This document shows, one piece after another, positions 17,198 through 25,576 of a stretch of 60,110 bases of DNA. The stretch is from Clostridiales bacterium (GTDB lineage Bacteria; Bacillota; Clostridia; Christensenellales; Borkfalkiaceae). The stretch covers positions 45,273 through 105,382 of the forward strand of contig DPGH01000014.1 in NCBI GenBank assembly GCA_003523255.1. Reading direction: 5' to 3'. The position numbers and the translations under genes are program-made. How positions within the stretch are numbered: the stretch's first letter is position 1; every line of letters starts with the position of its first letter. The notes under the pieces were generated by a model. The model was not told the DNA's origin. It did not search any database and saw nothing but the letters and a program-made list of their open reading frames with translations.

Positions 17198-18454
17198 TTA
17201 AACTTTTATATCCAATTTATGTATACATAACATATCTGAAATGCCCAAGATAACGTTTTGCAACTCCAATTTGTTCTTAAATTTTTGAGGAATGTTTTTA
17301 TAGCCAACCAACGCACCCATTATATTGCCCGTCAGCGCACCTGTAGAATCGCTATCTCCGCTATGATTAACTGAAGCGATTAATGCTTTTTCAAAACCGT
17401 TTTCATCATTTATGTATTTAAGACTGCAATATAATGCGATTGCTAATGTCTCTTCCGCTACCCAACCTTCTCCAAGTTCTCTTATCGCGTCCAAATCGTC
17501 TTCCACTTTGTCTTCATCATTTTTCGGGCAAGCCAAATTGACAGCCTTATCGACTAAATCAAAACAATATTTCGTATAATCACAAAATAATTTGTAACTT
17601 GCAAATAGTTTTTTCGTCGCATCTTTCGCCTTTTTCAAAGCTTTGCCAGGAAAATCTCCACGCAACAGATATGCGATAAAAACTCCTAAAAACCCCGACG
17701 AAATAATCCCTAACGGATGGCCGTGTGTAATTGCTGCCGACCTTGCCGCAACCTCGGCAATTTCATACAATTTGTCGTATTCTTTCGTCTGTGCCAAATA
17801 AATAGCGATTGGCGCAATTCTCATTATTCCCCCGCACCCTTTGCTCTCATTTAGCGGCTTATCAAACGTGCCGAATTTGCCCGATTCAAGTGCCGCTATG
17901 CAAGTCAGACCCGGAGCTCTTTTATTATATAACTCGTCTAAATATAGCAACAATGTATCTTTGTACAAAATATTTTTTCTTTGCGAATTTTGAGTTTGTA
18001 ACCATCCCAAGTAACTTTCATAAATCGATTTAACAATTTCGTCGTCGGTTGGTTTTTTAGACTTACCCGCCGCTCTCAATATTCCTTCGGCTGTAAACAA
18101 CGTCATTTGTGTATCATCTGAAATGAGTGCTATATCGTCGCTTAATAAATAATCGGTAATACCTCGCTCCCCATACCTTTCAAATATACGCCAATCCTCA
18201 AGAAATTCCACAGCAAAACCCAAGGCATCACCTGCCGCACCGCCTATTAAACAGCCTTGAATTTTATCAAGTTCAACATAATTATATTTTATTTGGCATC
18301 GTAAAATGGCAGCGCGTTCCTCCGTACTACGTTTTTCATTAGGCATTGCATATAAATTCGCCAGGAGGTAATGAACATCCATAGAACCAATGTTGTTTTT
18401 ATCTTTTAAAGTTTCTTTGATAAATTGTAATATCTTACTATATTCGATTTCCAT
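17198..18454 (-). CDS. ADP-ribosylglycohydrolase family protein
   Basis: This is a 418-residue protein with the metal-dependent ADP-ribosylglycohydrolase fold, which removes ADP-ribose from proteins or small molecules. The core begins near residue 65 with KIQGCLIGGAAGDALGF. The magnesium ligands are expected in SDDTQMTLFTAEG and NHSGDSDSTGALTG, both present and intact. The first 60 or so residues are an extra helical segment not typical of the family. GGAG precedes the ATG. The DNA is visibly more AT-rich and uses more varied codons than its neighbours, which suggests recent acquisition. No partner ADP-ribosyltransferase is adjacent. Confidence 0.85.
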   Translation of the reverse strand: MEIEYSKILQFIKETLKDKNNIGSMDVHYLLANLYAMPNEKRSTEERAAILRCQIKYNYVELDKIQGCLIGGAAGDALGFAVEFLEDWRIFERYGERGITDYLLSDDIALISDDTQMTLFTAEGILRAAGKSKKPTDDEIVKSIYESYLGWLQTQNSQRKNILYKDTLLLYLDELYNKRAPGLTCIAALESGKFGTFDKPLNESKGCGGIMRIAPIAIYLAQTKEYDKLYEIAEVAARSAAITHGHPLGIISSGFLGVFIAYLLRGDFPGKALKKAKDATKKLFASYKLFCDYTKYCFDLVDKAVNLACPKNDEDKVEDDLDAIRELGEGWVAEETLAIALYCSLKYINDENGFEKALIASVNHSGDSDSTGALTGNIMGALVGYKNIPQKFKNKLELQNVILGISDMLCIHKLDIKV

Positions 18455-18526
18455 AATTAAAACTCCAGATTGTACCGATTTTTAAAAATACTACACCTTA
18501 TCAAAGTAGTTTATAAAATAGTACAT

Positions 18527-18555
18527 AAAGCCCCCGTTTGAATGCGGGGGCTTTT
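18527..18555 (-). terminator. GC-rich hairpin downstream of glnS
   Basis: AAAGCCCCCG pairs with CGGGGGCTTT around an eight-base loop. Only short T runs flank it on either strand. It is the only candidate terminator for glnS. Confidence 0.7.
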
Positions 18556-18564
18556 CAATTCCGT

Positions 18565-18627
18565 TTATTTAAATAATATGCTTTCTACGTCGCCGTCCGG
18601 CGTGTATTTTATGCGTTCGCCGCTCAT
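18565..18627 (-). CDS. Possible 20-residue peptide or read-through tail of glnS
   Basis: Two sense codons after the glnS TAA, in the same frame, an ATG opens 20 codons ending at TAA 18565. The peptide starts MSGERIKYTPDGD and its codon use looks like that of neighbouring genes. No good ribosome site precedes the ATG. It may be a small gene, a decayed C-terminal piece of an earlier longer protein, or chance. Confidence 0.3.
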   Translation of the reverse strand: MSGERIKYTPDGDVESILFK

Positions 18628-18633
18628 TCGCTT

Positions 18634-20262
18634 TTATTTGTTAAAATTGTCTTTAAGCGAAACTATTTCTCCCGCGACCTTTTTGCCTTTAAGCGTAGAA
18701 ATTTTAAAGTAGCCCGTGCGGATAAACTGGAAAGGCGTACCCTCCGGCATCTCGAGTACGTACGGCTCTACCTTGCCGTTATAAACGGTAAGACTGTTTT
18801 CGTTCATTCTTTCCGAAAAGTCTTGTCCCGGATATTCTTCGTCTTTTAAAAGATATCCGTATTTTCTCACTTCTACGTCTACGGCGTTTTCGGCGTTTAC
18901 CCACTGGATAACGCCTTTAACCTTTATGCCCGAAGTATCGTTTCCGCTTTTGGACTCGGGTATATACGAGCAAAGCAGTTCGCAAACGTTGCCGTCTTTA
19001 TCGAATACGACGTCGTCGCATTTGATTATATACGCGCTTTTAAGCCTGACGTATCCGTCTTTTTTAAGCCTGAAATATTTTGGCGGCGGCGCGAGCGAAA
19101 AGTCGTCCGCGTCGATATAAAGCGTTTTGCCGAATTTGATTTTTCTCGTACGCTTGACTTCGTCGTACGGGTTGATTTCAAAATCTTCTTCTTCGCCGTC
19201 TTTATCGTAATTCGTTATGGTTACTTTAAGCGGTTTCAACACGCCCATCGCTCTTTCCGCGTGTGCGTTTAAGTACTCTCTTATGCAAGCCTCGAGATAC
19301 GAAATCTGTATTTCGGAATTCGCTTTGCAAACGCCCACTCTCGCGCAAAAATCTTTTAACGCCTCCGCGGGTACGCCGCGGCTGCGGATACCCGTAAGGG
19401 TCGGCATACGCGGGTCGTCCCACCCGTCCACCTTGCCGTCCTCGACGAGTTTTTTAAGATACCTTTTACTCATAACGAGATTGGTTACGTTAAGCCTTGC
19501 GAATTCTATCTGACGGGGTTTGGGATTAAAACCGAGTTCTATACCCACCCAGTCGTACAGCGGGCGATGGTCTTCGAATTCGAGCGTGCAAAGCGAATGA
19601 GTTACGCCTTGCAGATAGTCGCATATCGGATGCGCAAAGTCGTACATAGGATATATGCACCATTTATCGCCCGTACGGTGGTGCGTGCGGCGAAGTATGC
19701 GATATATAACGGGGTCGCGCATGTTGATGTTAGGCGAAGCCATATCTATCTTGGCGCGCAGGCATTTTTCTCCGTCTTTAAATTCGCCGTTTCTCATCGC
19801 GGTAAAAAGCGCGAGATTTTCTTCTACGCTTCTGTTCCTCGAAGGGCTTTCCTTGCCGGGTTCGGTCAGCGACCCGCGCGAAGCGGAAATTTCCTCGGGG
19901 CTCATATCGCAGACGAACGCTTTGCCCGCCTTTATAAGTTCTACGGCGTAGTCGTAAATGTTCTCGAAAAAGTCCGAAGCGTAAGTTTCTTTATCCCACT
20001 TAAAACCTAACCATTCGATATCTTTTTTAATAGCGTCGACAAATTCGGTTTTCTCTTTCGACGGGTTCGTATCGTCGAAAAAGAGGTTGCATTTGCCGTT
20101 ATACTTTTCTTTAATTCCGAAGTTAAGGCACAACGACTTTGCGTGCCCTATATGCAGATACCCGTTAGGCTCCGGCGGAAAGCGAGTATAAACGCTTTTA
20201 ACCTTGCCGCTTTCGAGTTCCGAATTTATAATTTGTTCGATAAAATTAGTCGCTTCTACCAT
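18634..20262 (-). CDS. glnS: Glutaminyl-tRNA synthetase
   Basis: This class I synthetase charges tRNA-Gln directly. The 542-residue length matches the bacterial enzyme. The HIGH motif is in RFPPEPNGYLHIGHAKSL near residue 25, and the KMSKS counterpart is VMSKRYLKKL near residue 265. The C-terminal beta-barrel anticodon domain follows, with EEYPGQDFSERMNENSLTVY. GlnRS is patchily distributed in Firmicutes, many of which use the Gat amidotransferase instead. GGAAG precedes the ATG, partly inside a small leader hairpin. Confidence 0.96.
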   Translation of the reverse strand: MVEATNFIEQIINSELESGKVKSVYTRFPPEPNGYLHIGHAKSLCLNFGIKEKYNGKCNLFFDDTNPSKEKTEFVDAIKKDIEWLGFKWDKETYASDFFENIYDYAVELIKAGKAFVCDMSPEEISASRGSLTEPGKESPSRNRSVEENLALFTAMRNGEFKDGEKCLRAKIDMASPNINMRDPVIYRILRRTHHRTGDKWCIYPMYDFAHPICDYLQGVTHSLCTLEFEDHRPLYDWVGIELGFNPKPRQIEFARLNVTNLVMSKRYLKKLVEDGKVDGWDDPRMPTLTGIRSRGVPAEALKDFCARVGVCKANSEIQISYLEACIREYLNAHAERAMGVLKPLKVTITNYDKDGEEEDFEINPYDEVKRTRKIKFGKTLYIDADDFSLAPPPKYFRLKKDGYVRLKSAYIIKCDDVVFDKDGNVCELLCSYIPESKSGNDTSGIKVKGVIQWVNAENAVDVEVRKYGYLLKDEEYPGQDFSERMNENSLTVYNGKVEPYVLEMPEGTPFQFIRTGYFKISTLKGKKVAGEIVSLKDNFNK

Positions 20263-20270
20263 AAAAACTT

Positions 20271-20292
20271 CCGTAAAAATGTTTATTTACGG
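20271..20292 (-). promoter_or_regulatory. Leader hairpin at the glnS ribosome site
   Basis: CCGTAAA and TTTACGG flank an eight-base loop directly before the glnS start, and one arm overlaps the ribosome site. It could modulate translation, but the stem is only seven pairs. Confidence 0.35.
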
Positions 20293-20373
20293 TAAGTATA
20301 ACACAAACGCGGGAAAAGAAAAAGCGATTTTACGCTTTTTTATTTAAACTCTTAAGCTCGCGCGCGTAACCGC

Positions 20374-20403
20374 TTGACTAAAACGCCGCGATTATTGTAA
20401 AAT
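20374..20403 (+). promoter_or_regulatory. Sigma-A promoter of glyQS
   Basis: TTGACT and TAAAAT are 18 bases apart. The leader to the ATG is about 25 bases, so there is no room for a T-box. Confidence 0.75.
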
Positions 20404-20434
20404 AGTAGAAAATATTTATACGAAGGTGCGATTT

Positions 20435-21838
20435 ATGGAAGAGGCTAAAAGCGTCGCTACGATGGATAAAATAGTAAACCTTTGCAAAAACAGGGGCTTT
20501 ATTTTCCCCGGGTCCGAAATTTACGGCGGACTCGCGAATACTTGGGACTACGGTCCGCTCGGCGCGGAACTTAAAAACAACGTTAAAAAAGCGTGGTGGA
20601 AAAAGTTCGTTCAGGAAAACAAATATAACGTGGGACTTGACGCGGCGATTTTAATGAACCCGCAAACCTGGGTCGCTTCGGGGCACCTTGCGGGTTTTTC
20701 GGACCCTCTTATGGATTGCAGAGAATGCCATGAAAGATTCCGCGCGGATAAACTTATAGAGGATTGGGTTGCCGAAACGGGCTTTACGCTTGTTAAACCC
20801 GTCGACGCGATGACTTCCGCCGAAATGAAAGATTTTATCGAAGAACATAAAATACCCTGTCCTACCTGCGGCAAACACAACTTTACCGATATAAGGCAGT
20901 TTAACCTTATGTTCAAAACCTTTCAGGGCGTTACCGAGGACGCGAAAAACACCGTATACCTCCGTCCCGAAACCGCGCAGGGTATTTTTACCAACTTTGT
21001 AAACGTTCAGCGCGCGGCGAGAAGAAAAATTCCGTTCGGCATCGGACAGATAGGCAAATCTTTCCGTAACGAAATAACGCCCGGCAACTTTATATTCCGC
21101 GTGCGCGAGTTCGAGCAGATGGAACTCGAGTTTTTCTGCAAACCCGGTACCGACCTCGAATGGTTTAACTACTGGCGCACGTTCTGCCACAACTGGTTGC
21201 TCTCCATCGGCATTAAAGAAGAAAATTTAAGACTTCGCGATCACGACAAAGAAGAACTTTGCTTCTACTCTAAAGCGACTACCGACTTTGAATTCAAATT
21301 CCCATTCGGCTGGGGCGAACTTTGGGGCGTTGCCGACAGAACCGACTACGACCTTACCCAGCATAAAAACGTTTCCGGTAAAGATTTAAGTTACTATGAC
21401 GGAGAAACGGGCGAACGTTATATCCCCTACGTCGTAGAGCCTTCTCTCGGTGTGGAAAGATGTTTCCTCGCGCTGCTTTGCAACGCTTACGACGAACAGA
21501 CCGTAGGCGAAAACGACGTGCGCGTCGTACTACACCTGCACCCATTCCTTGCGCCGTTTAAGGCGGCAGTGCTACCCTTATCCAAAAAACTTTCCGAAAA
21601 GGCAACCGCGATTTACGAAGAACTTTCCAAATACTTCCCCGTAGATTACGATGACGCGGGTTCTATCGGCAAACGTTACAGAAGAGAAGACGAGATAGGC
21701 ACACCTTTCTGTATAACGTACGATTTCGAAAGCGAAAACGACGGAGCCGTAACCGTACGCGACAGAGATACCATGGAACAGGTGCGCATACCTATAACCG
21801 AACTCAAAAAATATATAGAAGATAAAATCGCGTTTTAA
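20435..21838 (+). CDS. glyQS: Glycyl-tRNA synthetase, homodimeric type
   Basis: This is the single-chain (alpha2) class II synthetase that charges tRNA-Gly, 467 residues long. Class II motifs are visible: FRNEITPGNFIFRVREFEQMELEF (shown in part as FRNEITPGNFIFRVREF) is motif 2, and EPSLGVERCFLALL is motif 3. The C-terminal anticodon domain contains YDDAGSIGKRYRREDEIGTP. The ATG at 20435 has GAAGG eight bases before it. A GTG three codons earlier is in frame but overlaps this site. A strong terminator follows. Confidence 0.96.
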   Translation: MEEAKSVATMDKIVNLCKNRGFIFPGSEIYGGLANTWDYGPLGAELKNNVKKAWWKKFVQENKYNVGLDAAILMNPQTWVASGHLAGFSDPLMDCRECHERFRADKLIEDWVAETGFTLVKPVDAMTSAEMKDFIEEHKIPCPTCGKHNFTDIRQFNLMFKTFQGVTEDAKNTVYLRPETAQGIFTNFVNVQRAARRKIPFGIGQIGKSFRNEITPGNFIFRVREFEQMELEFFCKPGTDLEWFNYWRTFCHNWLLSIGIKEENLRLRDHDKEELCFYSKATTDFEFKFPFGWGELWGVADRTDYDLTQHKNVSGKDLSYYDGETGERYIPYVVEPSLGVERCFLALLCNAYDEQTVGENDVRVVLHLHPFLAPFKAAVLPLSKKLSEKATAIYEELSKYFPVDYDDAGSIGKRYRREDEIGTPFCITYDFESENDGAVTVRDRDTMEQVRIPITELKKYIEDKIAF

Positions 21839-21864
21839 GCGGTTTAAGTAAATCGTTTAAAATC

Positions 21865-21900
21865 AGCGGCTACACGAGAATTTCGCGTAGCCGCTTTTTT
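21865..21900 (+). terminator. Terminator of glyQS
   Basis: AGCGGCTAC and GTAGCCGCT form a nine-pair stem with an inner CG helix and six T after it. Confidence 0.92.
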
Positions 21901-21916
21901 CATTACGTTAAATAAA

Positions 21917-21955
21917 ACAAAAAACGACTGCATAACCTTTCGGTTCGCAGTCGCT
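21917..21955 (-). terminator. Terminator of groES-groL
   Basis: On the minus strand CGACTGC pairs with GCAGTCG around an inner AACC/GGTT helix with a GAAA loop, followed by TTTTTT. Confidence 0.9.
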
Positions 21956-21993
21956 TTTTAATTAAGTTACGTTATTTTGTAAAAGCGTACGGC

Positions 21994-23619
21994 TTAATAC
22001 ATGCCGCCCATACCGCCTGCAGGCATCTGCGGAGGTTCGGGTTCTTTTATATCCGCAACGACCGCTTCGGTGGTAAGGAACACGCCCGCAACGGAAGCGG
22101 CGTTCTCAAGCGCGGAACGGGTAACTTTGGTCGGGTCGATTATACCGCTTTTAACCATATCGGTATACTCGTTTGTAAGCGCGTTAAAACCGAAATTCAC
22201 CTTATTCGCTTTAAGTATTTCGTTAAGGATAACAGCCCCGTCAAGACCCGCGTTAAGCGCGATTTGTTTAAGCGGTGCCTGAACCGCTTTAAGCACGATT
22301 TGAGCACCCGTCTTTTCGTCGCCGGTTAAAGTCTCAACGTATTTTTCAAGCACTTTTATGGTAGAAATGAGAGCGATTCCGCCGCCGGGAACTATACCCT
22401 CTTGCACCGCCGCCTTAGTGGCGTTTAAGGCGTCCTCTATACGGAGTTTTTTCTCCTTCATTTCTATTTCGGTTGCCGCGCCGACGTTGATAACCGCAAC
22501 CCCGCCCGAAAGTTTGGCAAGACGTTCTTGCAATTTTTCTTTATCGTAATCGGAAGTAGTCGCTTCTATCTGCGATTTGATAGCCTGTTTTCTCGCTTCT
22601 ATCGCGCTCGCGTCGCCCGCGCCGCCGACTATCGTCGTGTTGTCTTTATCGACTTTTACGGTAGCGGCTCTGCCGAGCATGTCGGGCGTAACGTCTTTAA
22701 ACTCATACCCCAGGTCGGAAGAGATAACCGTACCGCCTGTAAGCGCGGCGATATCTTCGAGCATGGCTTTTCTTCTGTCGCCGAAACCGGGAGCCTTAAC
22801 CGCAACGCAGTTGAACACGCCTTTGAGTTTGTTTACGACGAGCGCGGCAAGCGCGTCGCCTTCAACGTCTTCCGCGATTATCAAAAGCCTTTGCCCTTGC
22901 TGCGCGATGGGTTCTATTATCGGCAATATTTCTTGTATAGAAGAAATCTTCTTGTCGGTTATAAGGATAAGCGGAGATTCGAGCACCGCTTCCATTTTGT
23001 CGGTGTTGGTAACCATGTATGCGGAAGCGTAACCGCGGTCGAACTGCATACCCTCTACGGTAGTAAGTTCGGTTTTCATCGTTTTGCTTTCTTCGATGGT
23101 TATAACGCCGTCTTTACCGACCTTTTCCATTGCTTCGGAAATAAGGTTGCCTACGTTTTCGTCGCCGGCGGAAATGGACGCTACCTGTCCTATAGAATTT
23201 TTATCGGATACCGGTTTACTAATCTTTTTAAGTTCGTCAACCGCAACGTTCACCGCGCCGGATATTCCTTTTTTAAGTATAACGGGGTTTGCGCCTGCCG
23301 CAACGTTTTTTAAGCCTTCGTCAATCATCGCCTGTGCGAGGATAACCGCCGTGGTCGTACCGTCGCCGGCAACGTCGTTGGTTCTCGTCGAAACCTCTTT
23401 AACGAGTTGCGCACCCATATTTTCAAAAGCGTCTTCGAGTTCGATTTCCTTCGCAATCGTTACGCCGTCGTTGGTGATAAGCGGCGCGCCGTATTTTTTA
23501 TCGAGTACAACGTTTCTGCCTTTGGGTCCTAAAGTAATTTTAACGGTATCCGCAAGCGTATCTACGCCCTTTTGAAGAGCCTTTCTTGCATCCTCGCCGT
23601 GTTTTAATTGTTTAGCCAT
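21994..23619 (-). CDS. groL: Chaperonin GroEL
   Basis: This is the 60-kDa chaperonin subunit that forms the ATP-driven double-ring folding chamber. At 541 residues it is full length. The ATP site VTLGPKGRNVVL-like segment (VKITLGPKGRNVVLDKKYG) and DGTTTAVILAQAM are intact, and the C-terminal Gly-Met tail ends GGMGGMY. AGGAGG precedes the ATG. It lies 18 bases after groES and is controlled by the CIRCE element upstream of groES. Confidence 0.98.
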   Translation of the reverse strand: MAKQLKHGEDARKALQKGVDTLADTVKITLGPKGRNVVLDKKYGAPLITNDGVTIAKEIELEDAFENMGAQLVKEVSTRTNDVAGDGTTTAVILAQAMIDEGLKNVAAGANPVILKKGISGAVNVAVDELKKISKPVSDKNSIGQVASISAGDENVGNLISEAMEKVGKDGVITIEESKTMKTELTTVEGMQFDRGYASAYMVTNTDKMEAVLESPLILITDKKISSIQEILPIIEPIAQQGQRLLIIAEDVEGDALAALVVNKLKGVFNCVAVKAPGFGDRRKAMLEDIAALTGGTVISSDLGYEFKDVTPDMLGRAATVKVDKDNTTIVGGAGDASAIEARKQAIKSQIEATTSDYDKEKLQERLAKLSGGVAVINVGAATEIEMKEKKLRIEDALNATKAAVQEGIVPGGGIALISTIKVLEKYVETLTGDEKTGAQIVLKAVQAPLKQIALNAGLDGAVILNEILKANKVNFGFNALTNEYTDMVKSGIIDPTKVTRSALENAASVAGVFLTTEAVVADIKEPEPPQMPAGGMGGMY

Positions 23620-23637
23620 AAATATTTCGCCTCCTTA

Positions 23638-23922
23638 TTATTCAACTACCGCCAGAATATCGTTCTGACGAATTATGGTAAATTCCTCGCCGTCTACTTT
23701 AAAGTCGCTGCCCGAGTATTTTGCGTACAGCACCTTATCGCCGGGTTTTACCTGCATTACTACTTCTTTTCCGTCCACTAATCCGCCGGGACCCACTGCA
23801 ACGACTTCCGCCATCTGCTGTTTTTCCTGCGATTTAGAGGGAAGTATAAAACCGCCTACGGTCTTTTCTTCCGTTTCCAGACTTTTAACGACAACTTTGT
23901 CGAATAAAGGTTTTACTTTCAT
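23638..23922 (-). CDS. groS: Co-chaperonin GroES
   Basis: This is the 94-residue lid of the GroEL chamber. It starts MKVKPLFDKVVVKSLE, has the mobile-loop segment GGFILPSKSQEKQQMAEVVA and ends NDILAVVE, all typical. GGAGG precedes the ATG. It is the first gene of the two-gene operon. Confidence 0.98.
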   Translation of the reverse strand: MKVKPLFDKVVVKSLETEEKTVGGFILPSKSQEKQQMAEVVAVGPGGLVDGKEVVMQVKPGDKVLYAKYSGSDFKVDGEEFTIIRQNDILAVVE

Positions 23923-23944
23923 TTAAGTTTGCCTCCGTTAAATT

Positions 23945-23971
23945 TTAGCACTCGTATCTTTCAAGTGCTAA
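23945..23971. promoter_or_regulatory. CIRCE operator (HrcA site)
   Basis: TTAGCACTC, nine bases, then AAGTGCTAA: this is the CIRCE inverted repeat with one mismatch in the second arm. It lies between the groES -10 and ATG, so HrcA would repress groESL there. Confidence 0.95.
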
Positions 23972-23976
23972 AATCT

Positions 23977-24004
23977 ATTATATACGAATTCCTTTATTTG
24001 TCAA
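23977..24004 (-). promoter_or_regulatory. Sigma-A promoter of groES-groL
   Basis: On the minus strand consensus TTGACA and TATAAT are 16 bases apart, immediately upstream of the CIRCE element. Confidence 0.88.
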
Positions 24005-24073
24005 CAAAATACTGCGTTGTTTTTAAAATTTTTTTTGAATTTTATAGAAAAATTTTTACGAATTTCGTCATAA

Positions 24074-24103
24074 AACAAAAATCACCGTATCTCACGGTGA
24101 TTT
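24074..24103 (-). terminator. Terminator of the 214-residue SGNH hydrolase gene
   Basis: AAATCACCGT pairs with ACGGTGATTT around a five-base loop. The minus strand then reads TTTTTGTTTT. Confidence 0.88.
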
Positions 24104-24140
24104 ATTATTTAACGTAACCGCATTATAAATAATAATGATT

Positions 24141-24785
24141 TTACAACGTTTGCAAAAAATTTTTAAGCCTTATCGCTATTCTTTCCGCGCCTGCGGCGGA
24201 GGGGTGCAATCCGTCCGGCGTGTAAATATCTCTTATCGACTTAACCGCGGGTTGAAAACCGCTCGTAGAATATAAATCGAGTACGGGCAGGGCGTAATAT
24301 TCCGCCACTTCTTTTATCGCTTTTACGTAAGCGGAAAGCGGCTCGTGCGCAAAACCGAATTCGTTTATCGCCGTGTTTTCGTTAAGTCTGTGCAAAGGCG
24401 TCATGAAAACTATCGTAGCGCGGGGGTATTTATCGAGTAACGATTGACATAAAACGCTTACCGCGCCGTAAAACGTATATACCGTATCGTCGCCGAGTTT
24501 ACCGAGAGGCGCGTCTCCGTGTCCGTAATCGTTCGTTCCGCCGAAAACTACTACGACGTCCGCATTTTCGTCCATTCTCGAAACGCGGCGATTAAAATCC
24601 TCGTAATACGGGTCGTCCGCTTTCTTTTGTCTTGCTATTCTCGTTCCGCTTACGCCGTAGTTTAACGAAACGCTTTCCGTCATTCTTTCAAAAACGTCCG
24701 TAAAACGATTTTTAATCTCTCCCGCACCCACGCCTGCGGTAATGCTGTCGCCTAAAAAAGCAACCCTTTTACCCTTTAATTCCAT
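24141..24785 (-). CDS. SGNH/GDSL-type esterase, cytoplasmic
   Basis: This is a 214-residue hydrolase of the SGNH fold with no signal peptide. Block I is AFLGDSITAGVG with the nucleophilic serine, and block II is the glycine in LNYGVSGTR. Block III is VFGGTNDYGHG with the Asn of the oxyanion hole, and block V is TPDGLHPSAAG with the catalytic Asp and His. The substrate, an ester or acyl group on a sugar or lipid, cannot be told from sequence. GGGAGA precedes the ATG. It is separated from the upstream gene by a terminator. Confidence 0.88.
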   Translation of the reverse strand: MELKGKRVAFLGDSITAGVGAGEIKNRFTDVFERMTESVSLNYGVSGTRIARQKKADDPYYEDFNRRVSRMDENADVVVVFGGTNDYGHGDAPLGKLGDDTVYTFYGAVSVLCQSLLDKYPRATIVFMTPLHRLNENTAINEFGFAHEPLSAYVKAIKEVAEYYALPVLDLYSTSGFQPAVKSIRDIYTPDGLHPSAAGAERIAIRLKNFLQTL

Positions 24786-24800
24786 AACGTCTCCCGAAAC

Positions 24801-24840
24801 AAAAAAAGAGTCCGAAACGTGCGCATCACGAACTCTTTTA
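24801..24840 (-). terminator. Terminator of the membrane-anchored 234-residue gene
   Basis: AAAAGAGT and ACTCTTTT form the outer stem with an inner CGTG/CACG helix. The minus strand continues with a T7 run. Confidence 0.85.
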
Positions 24841-24853
24841 TGGTTTAATTCAA

Positions 24854-25558
24854 TTATTTAAGCGTTTCTTTAAGCAAAGCGACGGCGTCGATTTTTTCGT
24901 AACGAGCCTTTTTCTCTATGCCGCGTTTTTCTGCAAGCACGTTAATGAGTTTGATAGCGTTTTTAGCGCCCCTGTCGCTTTTAACTTTTACTGTAAACGG
25001 AACTTCCGCATACGCTTTCACGTCGGACATATCTTTTTGGAAATAGACGTTTTCGTCAAAATCTTTAACGTCTAATGCGAGATGAAGTTTCATCGTTCTG
25101 CCGCGTACGGCAACTTTCGCCACGAGTTCTCTGCCGAATCTGAACGAAGTGCAGGGAACGGAAATTCTTCTGTTGATTTTGCGGAAAGAAGCGAATTCGT
25201 TTACGATTGCGTCGTAATAGCCCTGAACGTTTTCGTTAAGCGACAAAAGTTTTTCCGCAAAAGGTACGCGTTTACCCCTCTCGCCGGAGAAAGCGAATTC
25301 GTCGTGTTCCTCTTCTTCGGACACTGCGACTTCCTCGGTCGCTTCTTCTGCGGGCGCGGCTTTTTCTTCTTTAACGGGTGCGATCTCAACGACCTCTTCC
25401 GTCGGTTTGGCGTTTTCCGCTTTTGCCGCGGGCGCGGCGGGTTCGGTTGCGGGAGCGTCTGCTTCGTTAAACTTTCTGCCGCATTTTAAAGCAAAGTAAA
25501 TCAGGTTGATTGCTGCAAGGCAAACCGCAACGTACATAATGACTTTCAATACTTCCAT
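24854..25558 (-). CDS. Membrane-anchored protein with acidic linker and basic C-terminal domain
   Basis: This is a 234-residue protein. Residues 1-25 form one membrane helix (VLKVIMYVAVCLAAINLIYFA), and residues 35-90 are an Ala/Glu/Pro-rich, low-complexity acidic linker. The C-terminal 140 residues are a folded domain with conserved-looking blocks SFRFGRELVAKVAVRGRTM, LHLALDVKDFDEN and VKSDRGAKNAIKLI. I recall similar domains in many clostridial proteins of unknown role, sometimes repeated, but know no assigned function. AGGAG precedes the ATG. It follows the DUF1846 gene by 18 bases, so the two are probably co-transcribed. Confidence 0.65.
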   Translation of the reverse strand: MEVLKVIMYVAVCLAAINLIYFALKCGRKFNEADAPATEPAAPAAKAENAKPTEEVVEIAPVKEEKAAPAEEATEEVAVSEEEEHDEFAFSGERGKRVPFAEKLLSLNENVQGYYDAIVNEFASFRKINRRISVPCTSFRFGRELVAKVAVRGRTMKLHLALDVKDFDENVYFQKDMSDVKAYAEVPFTVKVKSDRGAKNAIKLINVLAEKRGIEKKARYEKIDAVALLKETLK

Positions 25559-25576
25559 AATTTTACTCCTGTGTTT

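Noticed and set aside
20325..20342. Terminator-like AAAGCG...CGCTTT hairpin between glnS and glyQS
   Set aside because: The stem has only six pairs and no gene ends there, since the flanking genes are divergent.
20263..20434. T-box riboswitch for glnS or glyQS
   Set aside because: Leaders are short (glyQS about 25 bases) and no T-box sequence or antiterminator is present.
22528..23313. Long plus-strand open frame of 261 codons
   Set aside because: It is antisense to groL and reflects the codon bias of that gene.
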